64,000 nt of DNA, taken from the NCBI GenBank assembly GCA_965226045.1, contig CBDDBU010000021.1, positions 66,706-130,705 on the forward strand, read 5' to 3'. The stretch comes from CBDDBU01 sp965226045. GTDB lineage: Bacteria; Pseudomonadota; Alphaproteobacteria; VGEJ01. How positions within the stretch are numbered: the first letter of the stretch is position 1; the number at the start of each line of letters is the position of its first letter. Positions 55,290 to 63,891 of the stretch are shown piece after piece. The notes below the pieces were generated by a model. It searched no databases. It was not told where the DNA came from and worked only from the letters and a program-made list of their open reading frames with translations. The position numbers and the translations under genes are program-made.

Positions 55290-55367
55290 GTTCGCCAGCA
55301 GCCGGATCGATGTGAGCGCGCTAGAGGAGTTTCTAGGCGCGATGTTGGCGCGACAGCTGACGGCCAT
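55290..55367 (-). pseudogene. 5' part of the small ORF split by the IS21 element
   Basis: Twenty-six codons from ATG 55367 (MAVSCRANIAPRN...) run open to the IS21 tip and are in frame with the 38-codon fragment at 53270-53386. No ribosome-binding site is obvious. The remaining ~70 bases up to the outer-membrane gene hold no recognised feature. Confidence 0.35.
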
Positions 55368-55436
55368 ACATGACGCAGCTACGGCTGATGACTAAGCACG
55401 TTGCCGGCGACGGCCGCCCCAGCCGCGCATCACGGC

Positions 55437-56960
55437 TTAGAACTTGCGGCGGATCTCCAGGCGTACGCCAAATAGATCGTCGGCGCCGTCGAGCCACCCG
55501 TGCATGGCGTCGCCGCGCACGATCCACTTCTCGTCGAGCGGGTGTTGATAGCGGATGCCGATGGCATATTGATTGCCGGCCGCCGGCCGCCCGATCGGCT
55601 CGCCCATCTCCTGGACTGCGGCTGCCTCGACAACAATCTGTCGGTCGAGGGCGAAGAGGTAATTGACGCCGAGCGCGCCGCCCCAGGTGTCGCGGCCGGT
55701 ATCGTCGAGCTTGGGGAATCCGGTCAGGCCGTCGGTTTCGAAGTTGATGCCGGTATTCTTGAGCACCCCGCCCGCCCCCGCGCCGCGCGCCAGCGACTGC
55801 GGCCGGTCAAAGCCCGCCCAGAAGTTCCCATAGGGCACCAGAGTCAGCGGCCGGCTCGTGATCAACGAGTTTTCGAGTAGCAGGATGAACCCATCGGCCG
55901 TCTGTTGCACGCCGCCATCGCGGTCCTGGCCAAAATTCCAGATCAAACGCACGCTGTTCGACAGGATGTTGCTCAGGCGTCTAGTGTGGGAGACGGTCAG
56001 GTTGTGGTAGCTCTGATCGTCCTTTGAGTCCTCGCCGTCGGTATAGCCGTAGCCGGCCTCGAAATAACCGCCCAACGCTTCGATAAAGGTGGCTGCGGCG
56101 TACATGTCGGCGCTGTGATCGGCGACCGCGCCGGCATTGTCCAGAACGCCGGCGCTGGACACCTTGTCGAAGCCGGCGAAGAACGTGAAGTCCATGTTCG
56201 AGATGTCGAGGCGCGGGCTGTTGAGCGCCGGGATCGAGAAGGCGGCGCCGGTGAACGCGTCCTCGAGCCAGACCCCGTTTTGGAACAAGAGCGGCATCAG
56301 CCCCACCGCGACCGGCAGGTCGAACCGCGATTCCTCACCCGTCAGCCCGGTGGCGATCGCCCCAATGTCGCCCTCGAAGAACAGGGTATCGAGATTGAGA
56401 TCAAGCTCCAGTTCGCCCCTCTGGTCAGCGTCGGCCGCGAACTCGAAGCGCGTGAACCGACCACCTTGGTCGACCGGCCGGACGAACGCGTGGATGCGCT
56501 CGGTACCGGTCAACTTGAGGTCGAGGTCGAGATTGAGTCGCGTCGCCACGAGCCCCTGCTCCGAGGCGCCGTTGTCGTTATTGGCAACGGCCGTGCGCCA
56601 ATCGCCGTAGGCGGCGAACGCCGGGAACAGCAGATTCTTGCGGCCAATCACCTCGATGCCCGGATCGAACGGCCCGGTCGTGTACTGGCGGCGCCCCAAC
56701 TCGAACATCGGCCGCGGTGTGGCGAAGGCCGACTTGCCGCCATAGATCTGCTGTTGCGCCTCGGCGGAGTAGGGCTTGTCCTCGTACAGAGGATCCGACC
56801 GAAAGACCGAGGGATCGTAGGGCACGACCGTCGCGTCAGGCGACATCTCGATCTCATCGCCTTCGGCCACCGCCGGCGCTATCCAGCCCGACAGCACGAC
56901 AAAGCCGGCGAGCCCCGCCGCTAACCAGCGCGAGCCCGATCGAGATCCTCTATCGGACAT
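55437..56960 (-). CDS. Outer-membrane beta-barrel protein, unassigned family
   Basis: A 507-residue protein with a signal peptide (about 12-33, APAVAEG) and a C-terminus ending in phenylalanine after alternating strands (LFGVRLEIRRKF), the usual outer-membrane insertion signal. Acidic turns and aromatic girdle strands recur through the protein (for example FELGRRQYTTGPFDPGIEV, GYFEAGYGYTDGEDSKDD, WGGALGVNYLFALDRQIVV). It resembles alginate-export or porin-type barrels only in general layout. ATG 56960 has GGGGGA ahead of it and lies 11 bases after the stop of a truncated upstream gene, so the two formed an operon. Confidence 0.7.
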   Translation of the reverse strand: MSDRGSRSGSRWLAAGLAGFVVLSGWIAPAVAEGDEIEMSPDATVVPYDPSVFRSDPLYEDKPYSAEAQQQIYGGKSAFATPRPMFELGRRQYTTGPFDPGIEVIGRKNLLFPAFAAYGDWRTAVANNDNGASEQGLVATRLNLDLDLKLTGTERIHAFVRPVDQGGRFTRFEFAADADQRGELELDLNLDTLFFEGDIGAIATGLTGEESRFDLPVAVGLMPLLFQNGVWLEDAFTGAAFSIPALNSPRLDISNMDFTFFAGFDKVSSAGVLDNAGAVADHSADMYAAATFIEALGGYFEAGYGYTDGEDSKDDQSYHNLTVSHTRRLSNILSNSVRLIWNFGQDRDGGVQQTADGFILLLENSLITSRPLTLVPYGNFWAGFDRPQSLARGAGAGGVLKNTGINFETDGLTGFPKLDDTGRDTWGGALGVNYLFALDRQIVVEAAAVQEMGEPIGRPAAGNQYAIGIRYQHPLDEKWIVRGDAMHGWLDGADDLFGVRLEIRRKF

Positions 56961-56971
56961 TCGTCCCCCGT

Positions 56972-57139
56972 CTAGCGAACGTCGAACTCGACCGTGTAAG
57001 GATGGATATCGAGCATCCACTCGTTCATCGCTTGCTCCATGTCCGAGGTAGCGCCCACGAAACGCATGAAATAGATCGGCTCCGCCCGACTCCGCAGTCG
57101 CACCGCCAGGCGGTACGTGCCCGGCTTGGTGAGCGCCGA
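56972..57139 (-). pseudogene. 3' fragment of an unidentified gene cut by IS-B
   Basis: Fifty-five codons and a TAG: SALTKPGTYRLAVRLRSRAEPIYFMRFVGATSDMEQ... ending HPYTVEFDVR. The first residues abut the IS-B tip. The 'KPGTYRLAVRL' part recalls a periplasmic beta-sandwich domain, but no family is certain. The gene was in an operon with the barrel gene after it. The 5' part is not on the other side of the IS. Confidence 0.6.
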
Positions 57140-58514
57140 GAGCTATTGTCAAAAGTTGTGTATGGGCTGATCATGCGGCGGCGCGATCCTGGCGTTCTCC
57201 ATCTACGAATTTGACGCCGCGAATGATCTCGGCGAGATGGTTCGATCCATCGAGTTTTCTCCATTTTCTCTGAGCGCACTGGCATAGTTTGAAGACCATG
57301 GCCATCGCCGTCTTGCGCGACAGGCAGCCCTTGGTCCGGTAGGTGCGCAGACGAACCGTGGCGAACGTGCTCTCGATGGGGTTGGTCGTGCGTACATGCT
57401 TCCAGTGCTCGGCGGGGAAGTCGTAGAACGTCAGCAGGACGTCGCGGTCCCTGGCCAGGCAGGCCGCGGCCTTGTCGTACTTCGGCCCGTAGGCTTCCAG
57501 GAAGAAGTCGAAGGCGCTCTCGGCATCCTTCCTGGTTTCGGCCATCCAGATGTCTTGCAGGCGCCCCTTGGCTTTCTTTTGCAGACCCTTGGGCAGCTTG
57601 TTCAAGACGTTGCCCGTCTTGTGAACCCAGCAGCGTTGCTCGCGGGCGCCTGGGTAGACTTGGCGGAGCGCCTTCCAGAAGCCGAGCGCGCCGTCGCCGA
57701 GCGCCAGTTGCGGACCCATTTCAAGGCCGCGCCGCTTGAGATCGAGCAGAACTTCGAGCCAGGACTGCTCACTTTCGCGATAGCCGTCGGCGATGGCGAT
57801 CAGTTCCTTCTGTCCCTTGTCCGTGGCCCCGACGATCACCAGGATGCACTGCTTCTCTTCCTCCATGCGGGCGCTGAAATAGATGCCGTCCACCCAGAAA
57901 TAGACGTAGCGCTTGGCCGTGAGGTCGCGCCGTTGCCAGCGCTCCACCTCAACCCCCCAGACCTCTTTCAGCCGGGTGATCGTGGAGGCCGAAAGCCCCG
58001 GCGCGGAGCTCCCCAGGAGCGCCGCCAAGGCTTCCCCGAAGTCGCCGGTGGAAATGCCCTTCAGATACAGCCATGGCAAAAGGTCTTCCAGGCTCTTGGC
58101 GCGGCGCAGATAGCGCGGCAGGATCGCCGACGTGAAGCGGATGGCGCCGTCCCCCCGGTCCCGCACACGGGGTTGGCGCACGCTCACCGGGCCGATCCCG
58201 GTCTGGATGAAGCGTTCCGGCAGATATCCATTGCGGACAACCCGGCGGCGGCCGGCGGCGTCAACAAGCGCCGCATGGCTACCCAAAAACACGGAGACCT
58301 CGGCCTCAACGGCTTGGGCCAACAACTCGCGAGCTCCAGCTTGTAGGACTTCCGTCAACGGATCTTTCTGAAAATCAGATGGGTTTTGAAAAGCAACAAC
58401 GGTATTCTCTTTCATGGCCTATCCTTCCTTGGCTTAGCTCAAGTGGTGACATCAACAATCACCAGGATACGCCGCCTTCATTTCAACGCCGTACACAAGA
58501 TTCGGTTATAGCTC
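57140..58514 (-). mobile_element. IS-B (IS256 family, distinct from IS-A), ~1375 bp
   Basis: Terminal repeats GAGCTATTGTCAAAAGTTGT (left) and, inward from the right, GAGCTATAACCGAATCTTGT share the GAGCTAT start and TTGTGTA block. No exact target duplication was found: the nearest similarity, GCGCCGA, is adjacent to the left tip but three bases off the right tip, and joining the flanks there restores neither neighbouring frame. Single copy here. Confidence 0.8.
57171..58415 (-). CDS. IS256-family transposase (IS-B)
   Basis: A 414-residue mutator-type transposase of the IS1113/ISRm3-like branch. It has SFRQP-like ISVRQPRVRDRGDGAI, the first Asp in YVYFWVDGIYFSARM, the second in MGPQLALGDGALGFW, EQRCWVHKTGNVLNKLPK, and the Glu in RTTNPIESTFATVRLR. 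Complete. Its sequence is only distantly related to IS-A. Confidence 0.93.
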   Translation of the reverse strand: MKENTVVAFQNPSDFQKDPLTEVLQAGARELLAQAVEAEVSVFLGSHAALVDAAGRRRVVRNGYLPERFIQTGIGPVSVRQPRVRDRGDGAIRFTSAILPRYLRRAKSLEDLLPWLYLKGISTGDFGEALAALLGSSAPGLSASTITRLKEVWGVEVERWQRRDLTAKRYVYFWVDGIYFSARMEEEKQCILVIVGATDKGQKELIAIADGYRESEQSWLEVLLDLKRRGLEMGPQLALGDGALGFWKALRQVYPGAREQRCWVHKTGNVLNKLPKGLQKKAKGRLQDIWMAETRKDAESAFDFFLEAYGPKYDKAAACLARDRDVLLTFYDFPAEHWKHVRTTNPIESTFATVRLRTYRTKGCLSRKTAMAMVFKLCQCAQRKWRKLDGSNHLAEIIRGVKFVDGERQDRAAA

Positions 58515-58919
58515 CTGGCGCCGACGTTCACGCGGGTCGGTTATTATTGGCACATGCGGGGCAATCGATTCCTGACATTCCTGTTCAATATTCTCTACAA
58601 CACCACCTTCACCGACATCTACAGCTGCTACGTCCTATACCGTCGCGAGCTCATCGAACCGGCCGAGCTGCGAAGCACCGGGTGGGAGCAGCACGCCGAG
58701 ATCCTGTGCCGGGTCGCCACGCGCGGCGTCCACCTGTTCGAGGTGCCGGTGAGCTATAACGGCCGCACCTATGACGAGGGCAAGAAGATCCGCGCCCATC
58801 ACATCCTGCCAGTGCTCGCCACGATCATCCGCGGCCGGTTTTCGAGGTCGAGACCGGTCAAAGTACCGGCCGACGGTCGCGCCGCGCCCCAACCATCGCA
58901 CAGCCGACGCAGGACGTGA
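58515..58919 (+). pseudogene. 3' fragment of a GT2 family glycosyltransferase
   Basis: The frame from the IS-B tip to TGA 58919 gives about 134 residues matching the C-terminal part of dolichyl-phosphate-mannose-synthase-like GT2 enzymes: NRFLTFLFNILYNTTFTDIYSCY, then AEILCRVATRGVHLFEVPVSY and RTYDEGKKIRAHH. The nucleotide-binding N-terminal half (about 120 residues or more) is missing. A start at ATG 58554 could still give a 121-residue remnant. The cupin gene begins eight bases after the stop. Confidence 0.8.
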
Positions 58920-58926
58920 GGGAGTA

Positions 58927-59310
58927 GTGGACGAGGTTCTGATTCCGCTGGAGGCGCCGTTCGTCGATGCGCGCGGCACGATTCAACCGCTCGTCGATTG
59001 CGCCGTGCAGGGCGCGCTGTTGATTACCTCAAAAAAAGGCAGCGTGCGCGCCAACCACTATCACAAGACCGACTGGCACTACTGCTACGTTGTCGAAGGA
59101 CGCATCGAGTACCACCACCGCCCGCATGGCGCCGACGAGGCGGCCACGGTCGTTACGATCGAAAAGGGGCAAGTGTTCTACACCCCGCCAATGGTCGATC
59201 ACGCGATGGTATTTATCGAGGATACGGTGTTCTTGGCACTGAGCCGCAACGCGCGGACACAGGAACTCTACGAATCCGACGTCGAGCGTGTTGAGCTGGT
59301 CGCGCCATAG
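58927..59310 (+). CDS. Cupin-domain protein of the sugar cluster
   Basis: A 127-residue protein with a single cupin barrel, starting at GTG 58927 after GGGAG. Metal-ligand-like residues are in VRANHYHKTDWHYCYVVEGRIEY (HxH ... E) and the second motif VFYTPPMVDHAMVF. It is similar to the small cupins found in capsule and O-antigen clusters (WxcM or FdtA-like group), which isomerise or bind nucleotide sugars. Catalytic role not proven. Confidence 0.75.
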   Translation: MDEVLIPLEAPFVDARGTIQPLVDCAVQGALLITSKKGSVRANHYHKTDWHYCYVVEGRIEYHHRPHGADEAATVVTIEKGQVFYTPPMVDHAMVFIEDTVFLALSRNARTQELYESDVERVELVAP

Positions 59311-60567
59311 CGGTCGCTGCTGAGCGCGAGTCCTGCCGGCATCGAGACACCTGCCGGCTGTGCGGCGGCGGCCGGCTGGTCAAGGTCCTGGCATTGACGC
59401 CGACGCCACCGGCCAACGCGTTTGTCGCCGAGGCTCACCTGGCCGAGCCGCAGCCCGCCTATCCGCTCGACGTGTGGTTCTGCGAAGGTTGCGCGCACGT
59501 GCAACTCTTGGATGTCGTCGACCCCGAGGTGTTGTACGAGAATTATGTGTATGTCAGCGGGACCTCGCCGGTGTTCGTCGCACATTTCGCGGACTATGCG
59601 GGCACCGTTATCGCGGACTTTGGGCTCGCGCCAGACGATTTGGTCGTCGACATTGGGTCCAACGACGGAACGCTGCTGCGCGCGTTCCAGTCGGCGGGGA
59701 TGCGTGTGCTGGGGGTTGAGCCGGCCCGAGACATCGCGGCCGCGGCCAACGAGGCCGGGATTGAGACCCGGGCGACATTCTTCGACGTTGGCGAGGCCCG
59801 GGCCATCCGCCGGGAGCGAGGTCCGGCCAGGTGCATCACCGCCAACAACGTGCTCGCCCACATCGACGACTTGGCCAGTGTGATCGAGGGGGTGCGCGCG
59901 CTGCTCGCGCCGGACGGGGTGCTGGTCTTCGAAGTTTCCTATCTCGTCGATGTGTACGAACAGACTCTGTTCGTACACGATTTACCACGAGCACCTCGAC
60001 TACCATTCGCTGGCGCCTCTGGTTCCGTTCTTCGAGCGCCGCGGGATGCGGATCATCGATGCTCGGCGGACGCCCACCCACGGCGGCAGCCTGCGTGTCT
60101 TCGCCCAGCACCATGACGCGCCCAAGGTGACTCATGCCAACGTCGCGCGGTTGATCGCCAACGAGCGGCGATTGGGCCTCGACGATCCAGCTACATTTCA
60201 GCGCTATGGCGAGGACATCGATCGCCTGGGAAGCGAACTCACGGCGCTGGTGCGCAAGCTGCGGGATGAGGGCAAACGCGTCGCCGGCTTCGGCGCGCCG
60301 GCCAAGGCGACAACGCTGATGCATCATTTCGACCTCGGCGCCGATGACATTGCGTTCATCGTCGATGACAGCCCGCTCAAGCAGGGGCTGTACTCGCCGG
60401 GCCTCCACATTCCGATCGTACCGTCGGCCGAGATCGCGCGGGCGAAACCCGACTACCTAGTCGTGCTGGCGTGGAATTTCGCCGAATCGATCATGGCGAA
60501 ACAGCAAGCGTTTCGCGACGCAGGTGGTCATTTTATCGTGCCGCTTCCGCACCTCAGCGTGCACTAG
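59307..60567 (+). pseudogene. Sugar C-methyltransferase, frameshifted
   Basis: Two overlapping frames together encode a ~415-residue C-methyltransferase of the TylC3/NovU-like type. The first has an N-terminal zinc-binding CRLCGGGRLV and CEGCAHVQLLD, then the SAM motif VVDIGSNDGTLLRAF. The second holds TIYHEHLDYHSLAPLVPFF, GGSLRVFAQH and the C-terminal Rossmann-like GFGAPAKATTLMHHF. The break is one extra base in TTCGTACACG near 59972-59976. Upstream of the zinc motif no ATG, GTG or TTG lies in frame before an in-frame TGA at 59292, so the start is unclear too. It is either a pseudogene or a sequence error. Confidence 0.8.
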
Positions 60568-60580
60568 GCACGGGCTCGGG

Positions 60581-61648
60581 ATGAAAACTTACCTCGACAG
60601 CGACATCCGCGCCATCGCCGAAGCCGCCAGCGACATCGTCGATGAGTTCGCGGGTAAGACCATATTGCTGGGCGGCGGGCGCGGCTTTCTCGGCCGCTAT
60701 TTTCAGGCCGTTATCGATCATCTCAATCGCGGGTGGCTGGCCACCCCGTGTAAGCTGATCGTGATCGACAACCTGATCACCACGCGCGCCGACGAAGCCG
60801 ACGCGCTGCCGCCGTCGCCCCACTACACGTTTCTGAAACAGGATGTCTCGGACCCGGTCGCGATCGACGACCACCTCGACTTCGTGGTCAATGCCGCCGG
60901 GATCGCCAGTCCCTACTATTATCGCGCCCACCCGCTGGAGACGCTCGCCGCCGCCATCAACGGCACCCGCAATCTGCTCGACGCGGCCGCCGCCAACAGC
61001 GCGCGCTTCACCTTCTTCAGCTCAAGCGAGATTTACGGCGACCCCGATGCCACGCACGTGCCAACGCCCGAGAGCTATCGCGGCAACGTCTCGTGCGTCG
61101 GGCCGCGCGCCTGCTACGACGAGAGCAAACGACTTGGCGAGACCCTGTGCCACATCTATCACGGCCACATGGGCGTCGCGACGAACACCATCCGGCCGTT
61201 CAACGTCTATGGTCCGGGCATGTCCGAGGCCGACTATCGGGTCCTGCCCAATTTCGCCAGCGCCATCAAGGCCGGGCGGCCCCTCAAGGTCTACGGCAGC
61301 GGCGCTCAGACGCGCACCTCTTGCTATGTCGCCGATGCGATGAACGGATTTCTCCGCGTGATTGCCCGCGGCGTGCCCGGCGAAGCCTACAACATCGGCA
61401 ATCCGCAGCCCGAGACCAGCGTTACCGCCTTGGTCGAGCGCATCTCCAAGGTGCTTGGGCGCACGGTGCCCCACGAGGTGATCGAGTATCCCGATACCTA
61501 CCCGGCCGACGAGCCGCTGCGCCGCTGCCCCGACATCCGCAAGGCGCGGATTCAGCTCGACTACAGACCTGTGGTGGACCTCGACGAAGGGTTGCGGCGG
61601 TTCTTCTCGTGGACCGAGGGCGTCTATCGGGGGACGGCGGAAGGATGA
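60581..61648 (+). CDS. NAD-dependent sugar epimerase/dehydratase
   Basis: A 355-residue extended short-chain dehydrogenase. It binds NAD through GGGRGFLG near residue 31 and has the catalytic YDESK (Y179, K183) with the Ser/Thr in FFSSSEIYGDP. It is closest in motif style to UDP-glucuronate decarboxylase and dTDP-glucose 4,6-dehydratase-like enzymes (NTIRPFNVYGPGM). It should act on a nucleotide sugar for the surface polysaccharide. The last base group overlaps the next start (ATGA). Confidence 0.9.
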   Translation: MKTYLDSDIRAIAEAASDIVDEFAGKTILLGGGRGFLGRYFQAVIDHLNRGWLATPCKLIVIDNLITTRADEADALPPSPHYTFLKQDVSDPVAIDDHLDFVVNAAGIASPYYYRAHPLETLAAAINGTRNLLDAAAANSARFTFFSSSEIYGDPDATHVPTPESYRGNVSCVGPRACYDESKRLGETLCHIYHGHMGVATNTIRPFNVYGPGMSEADYRVLPNFASAIKAGRPLKVYGSGAQTRTSCYVADAMNGFLRVIARGVPGEAYNIGNPQPETSVTALVERISKVLGRTVPHEVIEYPDTYPADEPLRRCPDIRKARIQLDYRPVVDLDEGLRRFFSWTEGVYRGTAEG

Positions 61649-62408
61649 CGCACCAGCCGATCCAGCTCGGGCTGGTCGGCGCCGGGGCTTGGGGGCGGCA
61701 CTTCATCGATACGGTGGGCGGCCTCGACGACGTGCGCCTGCGCCGACTGGCAAGCCACAACCCGGCCAGCCGCGACCTCATCGAGCGCGACTGCACGCTC
61801 CACGAGTCGTGGGCGGAGATGATTGAGGCGGGCGCGTTGGATGGTGTGATTATCGCCACGCCGCCGGCGACTCACGCGAAGATCGCCACCGCCGCACTGG
61901 ATCGCGACCTCGCGGTTCTGATCGAAAAGCCGCTGACGCTAGACTTGGCGGAGGCCACGGCCCTACGCGATCGCGCCCGAACCGCCAGTGCGGTCGCGCT
62001 CGTCAATCATATCGACCTGTGGAATCCGGCCTGGCAGGCGCTGAAAGAGCGCCGCGCCGAACTCGGCCGCATCCGCACCATGGCCGGCACGTGGGCGAAT
62101 TGGAGCCCCTTCCGGCCCGATACCGCCGGCCGCTGGGATTACGGCGCACACGCGCTGGCTGTGTGTATCGACCTCGCTGACGCCGAACCCAACCACGTCG
62201 AAGCACGCCATCTGTCGCACGCCAGCGGCGGTGAGCTCGTGGAGGCCGTGCTCGGCTGGGATGACGGGCTCACCGCAACTCTGCGTTTCGGCAACGCAAG
62301 CCGGAGCAAGGCACGTGACCTCACCGTGCAGGGCAGTGCGGGCACGCTACGCTACGACGACCTGGCGGCGCACAAGGCGTTGCTGAACGGGGCGGCGGTT
62401 TCCTACCC
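61645..62408 (+). pseudogene. Gfo/Idh/MocA oxidoreductase, 5' part (split by IS-A copy 3)
   Basis: The Rossmann motif GLVGAGAWGRHF and the EKP motif (94-96) identify a Gfo/Idh/MocA-type sugar oxidoreductase. The first 254 codons end in GAAVSYP at the 9-bp duplication. After the element the frame continues at 63892 with PARPLAAVVTRFVSAI and runs past the window end, so the insertion is the only interruption seen. The normal enzyme is about 300-350 residues. It probably reduced or oxidised a nucleotide sugar with the epimerase before it. Confidence 0.88.
62400..62408 (+). repeat. 9-bp target duplication of IS-A copy 3 (TTCCTACCC)
   Basis: TTCCTACCC at 62400-62408 is repeated exactly at 63883-63891. 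It proves a simple insertion into the oxidoreductase gene and fixes the IS-A ends at GGAGATG and GGCGATG. Confidence 0.94.
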
Positions 62409-62464
62409 GGCGATGTCCCTATCTCTGTTGAAATTCGTGGGGCAGGCGTCGCTGGTTGATGATG

Positions 62465-63760
62465 CTATGCTGCCTTCATGATGGTTTCAATGGCACTGTC
62501 GGCCTGAGCCTTTCTCAAGTGTTCCTGGAGAGCATTTCGGAGGATGGGCAGCTGACGATAGGCCTTGAGGCGACGGAAGGTTTTCTGGGCCTCCAGCAGG
62601 CCGGCGGCGGTCCATCTGAGCGCCATCTCGGCGTGTCTCCAGCGTTTGACGTTGCGGGTGACCTGGCGCACCGTGCCGAGCGCGTTCTCGACGATGTTGG
62701 TGCAGGCGAGCGAGCGCCGGAGTTCGTGCGGCAGGCCGAGGCGGATGACGGTGAGTATCTCGTCCAGCCCCTCCAGGATGCTGCCCGAGACGCCCGGTTC
62801 CTCATGCTCCAGACGCCGGGCCAGGTTGCGCAGCAGCCGTTCGGCCTTGTCTGCGTCGTCCTGGTCCCAGGCCTGACGGAGCGCCTTCTTGACGCTCGCA
62901 TGCAAATGCAGGGGCAGGCGCTCGATGATGTTACGGCCCTTGTGGACCTGGCAGCGCTGGATGGCGGCGGCCACACCGAAGGTGTTGCGGATCGCTTTGC
63001 TGAGCGCCTTCGCGCCATCGACGATGAACAGCCGGGGCAGCGTCGGATCGAGCCCCCTGGCGAGGAGATTGTCGAGCAAGGCCTGGACGACGACAGTGTT
63101 CTCCGTCGCCCCCTCGACCACGGCCAGGACATGCTTGTCGCCGTTGCCATCGACGCCGATCGCCGCCACCAAGACATGGTCGCCGACATGCAGACCGTCG
63201 ATCTGGATGACCAGCAGGTCGAGCTCCGAGAGGTCCGAGGCAAGCCAGGCCTTCATCTTCTTGCGCGACAGCGCCACAAAGCGCCGGGAAACGGCCGACT
63301 TCGAGGTGCCGTCGCCACGCGCTTTCGCCAGGTCGCCCTCGGGCAGACGGACCGCGCGGTGGTACTTGCGGGTCGGCACGTTCAGCACCATCAGGTTGAG
63401 CGCCCACTCGAGCAACAGGTTGCCGTCGCGCAGCACCTGCCAGCTCTCCAAACCCACCTCCTTGCCAGCATGGTCGCGAACCCGTGGCCGCTGCACTTTC
63501 ACGCGGCCGCCGTGGTAGCCGATCTCGCTCTGCGTATGGCCCCAGCGATAACCCCGACGGTTCCCATGGCGACGATGTCGGGCCCCGCACACGGTCGTGG
63601 CGTCCTCCTCCATCATCTCGGCCAAGGCCTCGACCCCGGCCAGGAGACAGAACCGATCCACGCTGAGACGGACTGCGTCCATCGCGTCTGCCAGCGGCGG
63701 CATAGGAAACGAGGTGGCAAGGGCTTTCGGGCTACTGGAACTACGGATATTCTTTCCCAT
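62465..63760 (-). CDS. IS256-family transposase (IS-A copy 3)
   Basis: A 431-residue transposase with the same protein sequence as copy 1, encoded on the minus strand, catalytic residues intact. Its leader, between the IS tip and the ATG, contains the 24-bp duplication. Confidence 0.94.
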   Translation of the reverse strand: MGKNIRSSSSPKALATSFPMPPLADAMDAVRLSVDRFCLLAGVEALAEMMEEDATTVCGARHRRHGNRRGYRWGHTQSEIGYHGGRVKVQRPRVRDHAGKEVGLESWQVLRDGNLLLEWALNLMVLNVPTRKYHRAVRLPEGDLAKARGDGTSKSAVSRRFVALSRKKMKAWLASDLSELDLLVIQIDGLHVGDHVLVAAIGVDGNGDKHVLAVVEGATENTVVVQALLDNLLARGLDPTLPRLFIVDGAKALSKAIRNTFGVAAAIQRCQVHKGRNIIERLPLHLHASVKKALRQAWDQDDADKAERLLRNLARRLEHEEPGVSGSILEGLDEILTVIRLGLPHELRRSLACTNIVENALGTVRQVTRNVKRWRHAEMALRWTAAGLLEAQKTFRRLKAYRQLPILRNALQEHLRKAQADSAIETIMKAA

Positions 63761-63773
63761 GGTGTCGTTCTCC

Positions 63774-63821
63774 CTCTTGGGTTTGCAGCACCCGGAGCTC
63801 TTGGGTTTGCAGCACCCGGAG
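63774..63821 (+). repeat. 24-bp tandem duplication inside IS-A copy 3
   Basis: CTCTTGGGTTTGCAGCACCC... (24 bases) occurs twice in a row, 63774-63797 and 63798-63821. Copies 1 and 2 have it once. It lies in the IS leader upstream of the transposase, so it could alter expression of the transposase. Confidence 0.95.
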
Positions 63822-63891
63822 CCTAACGGCTCCAGGAGAGCGACACCTACCTCAACTTTTCAACATCGACCGGGACATCTCCTTCCTACCC

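Larger units (their letters stand above)
62409..63882 (-). mobile_element. IS-A copy 3 (IS256 family), inverted, 1474 bp
   Basis: The same element as copies 1 and 2 but in the opposite orientation and 24 bases longer because of an internal tandem duplication near the transposase 5' end (63774-63821). Its transposase protein is identical to copy 1. Inverted relative to copies 1 and 2, it could mediate inversion of the 29- or 21-kb interval. Confidence 0.94.

Noticed and set aside
57140..58514. IS-B as a fourth copy of IS-A
   Set aside because: Different terminal repeats and a transposase with only family-level resemblance.
58518..58524. GCGCCGA beside both IS-B tips as a target duplication
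   Set aside because: The right copy is offset by three bases from the inverted repeat and joining the flanks places a stop before both neighbouring frames.
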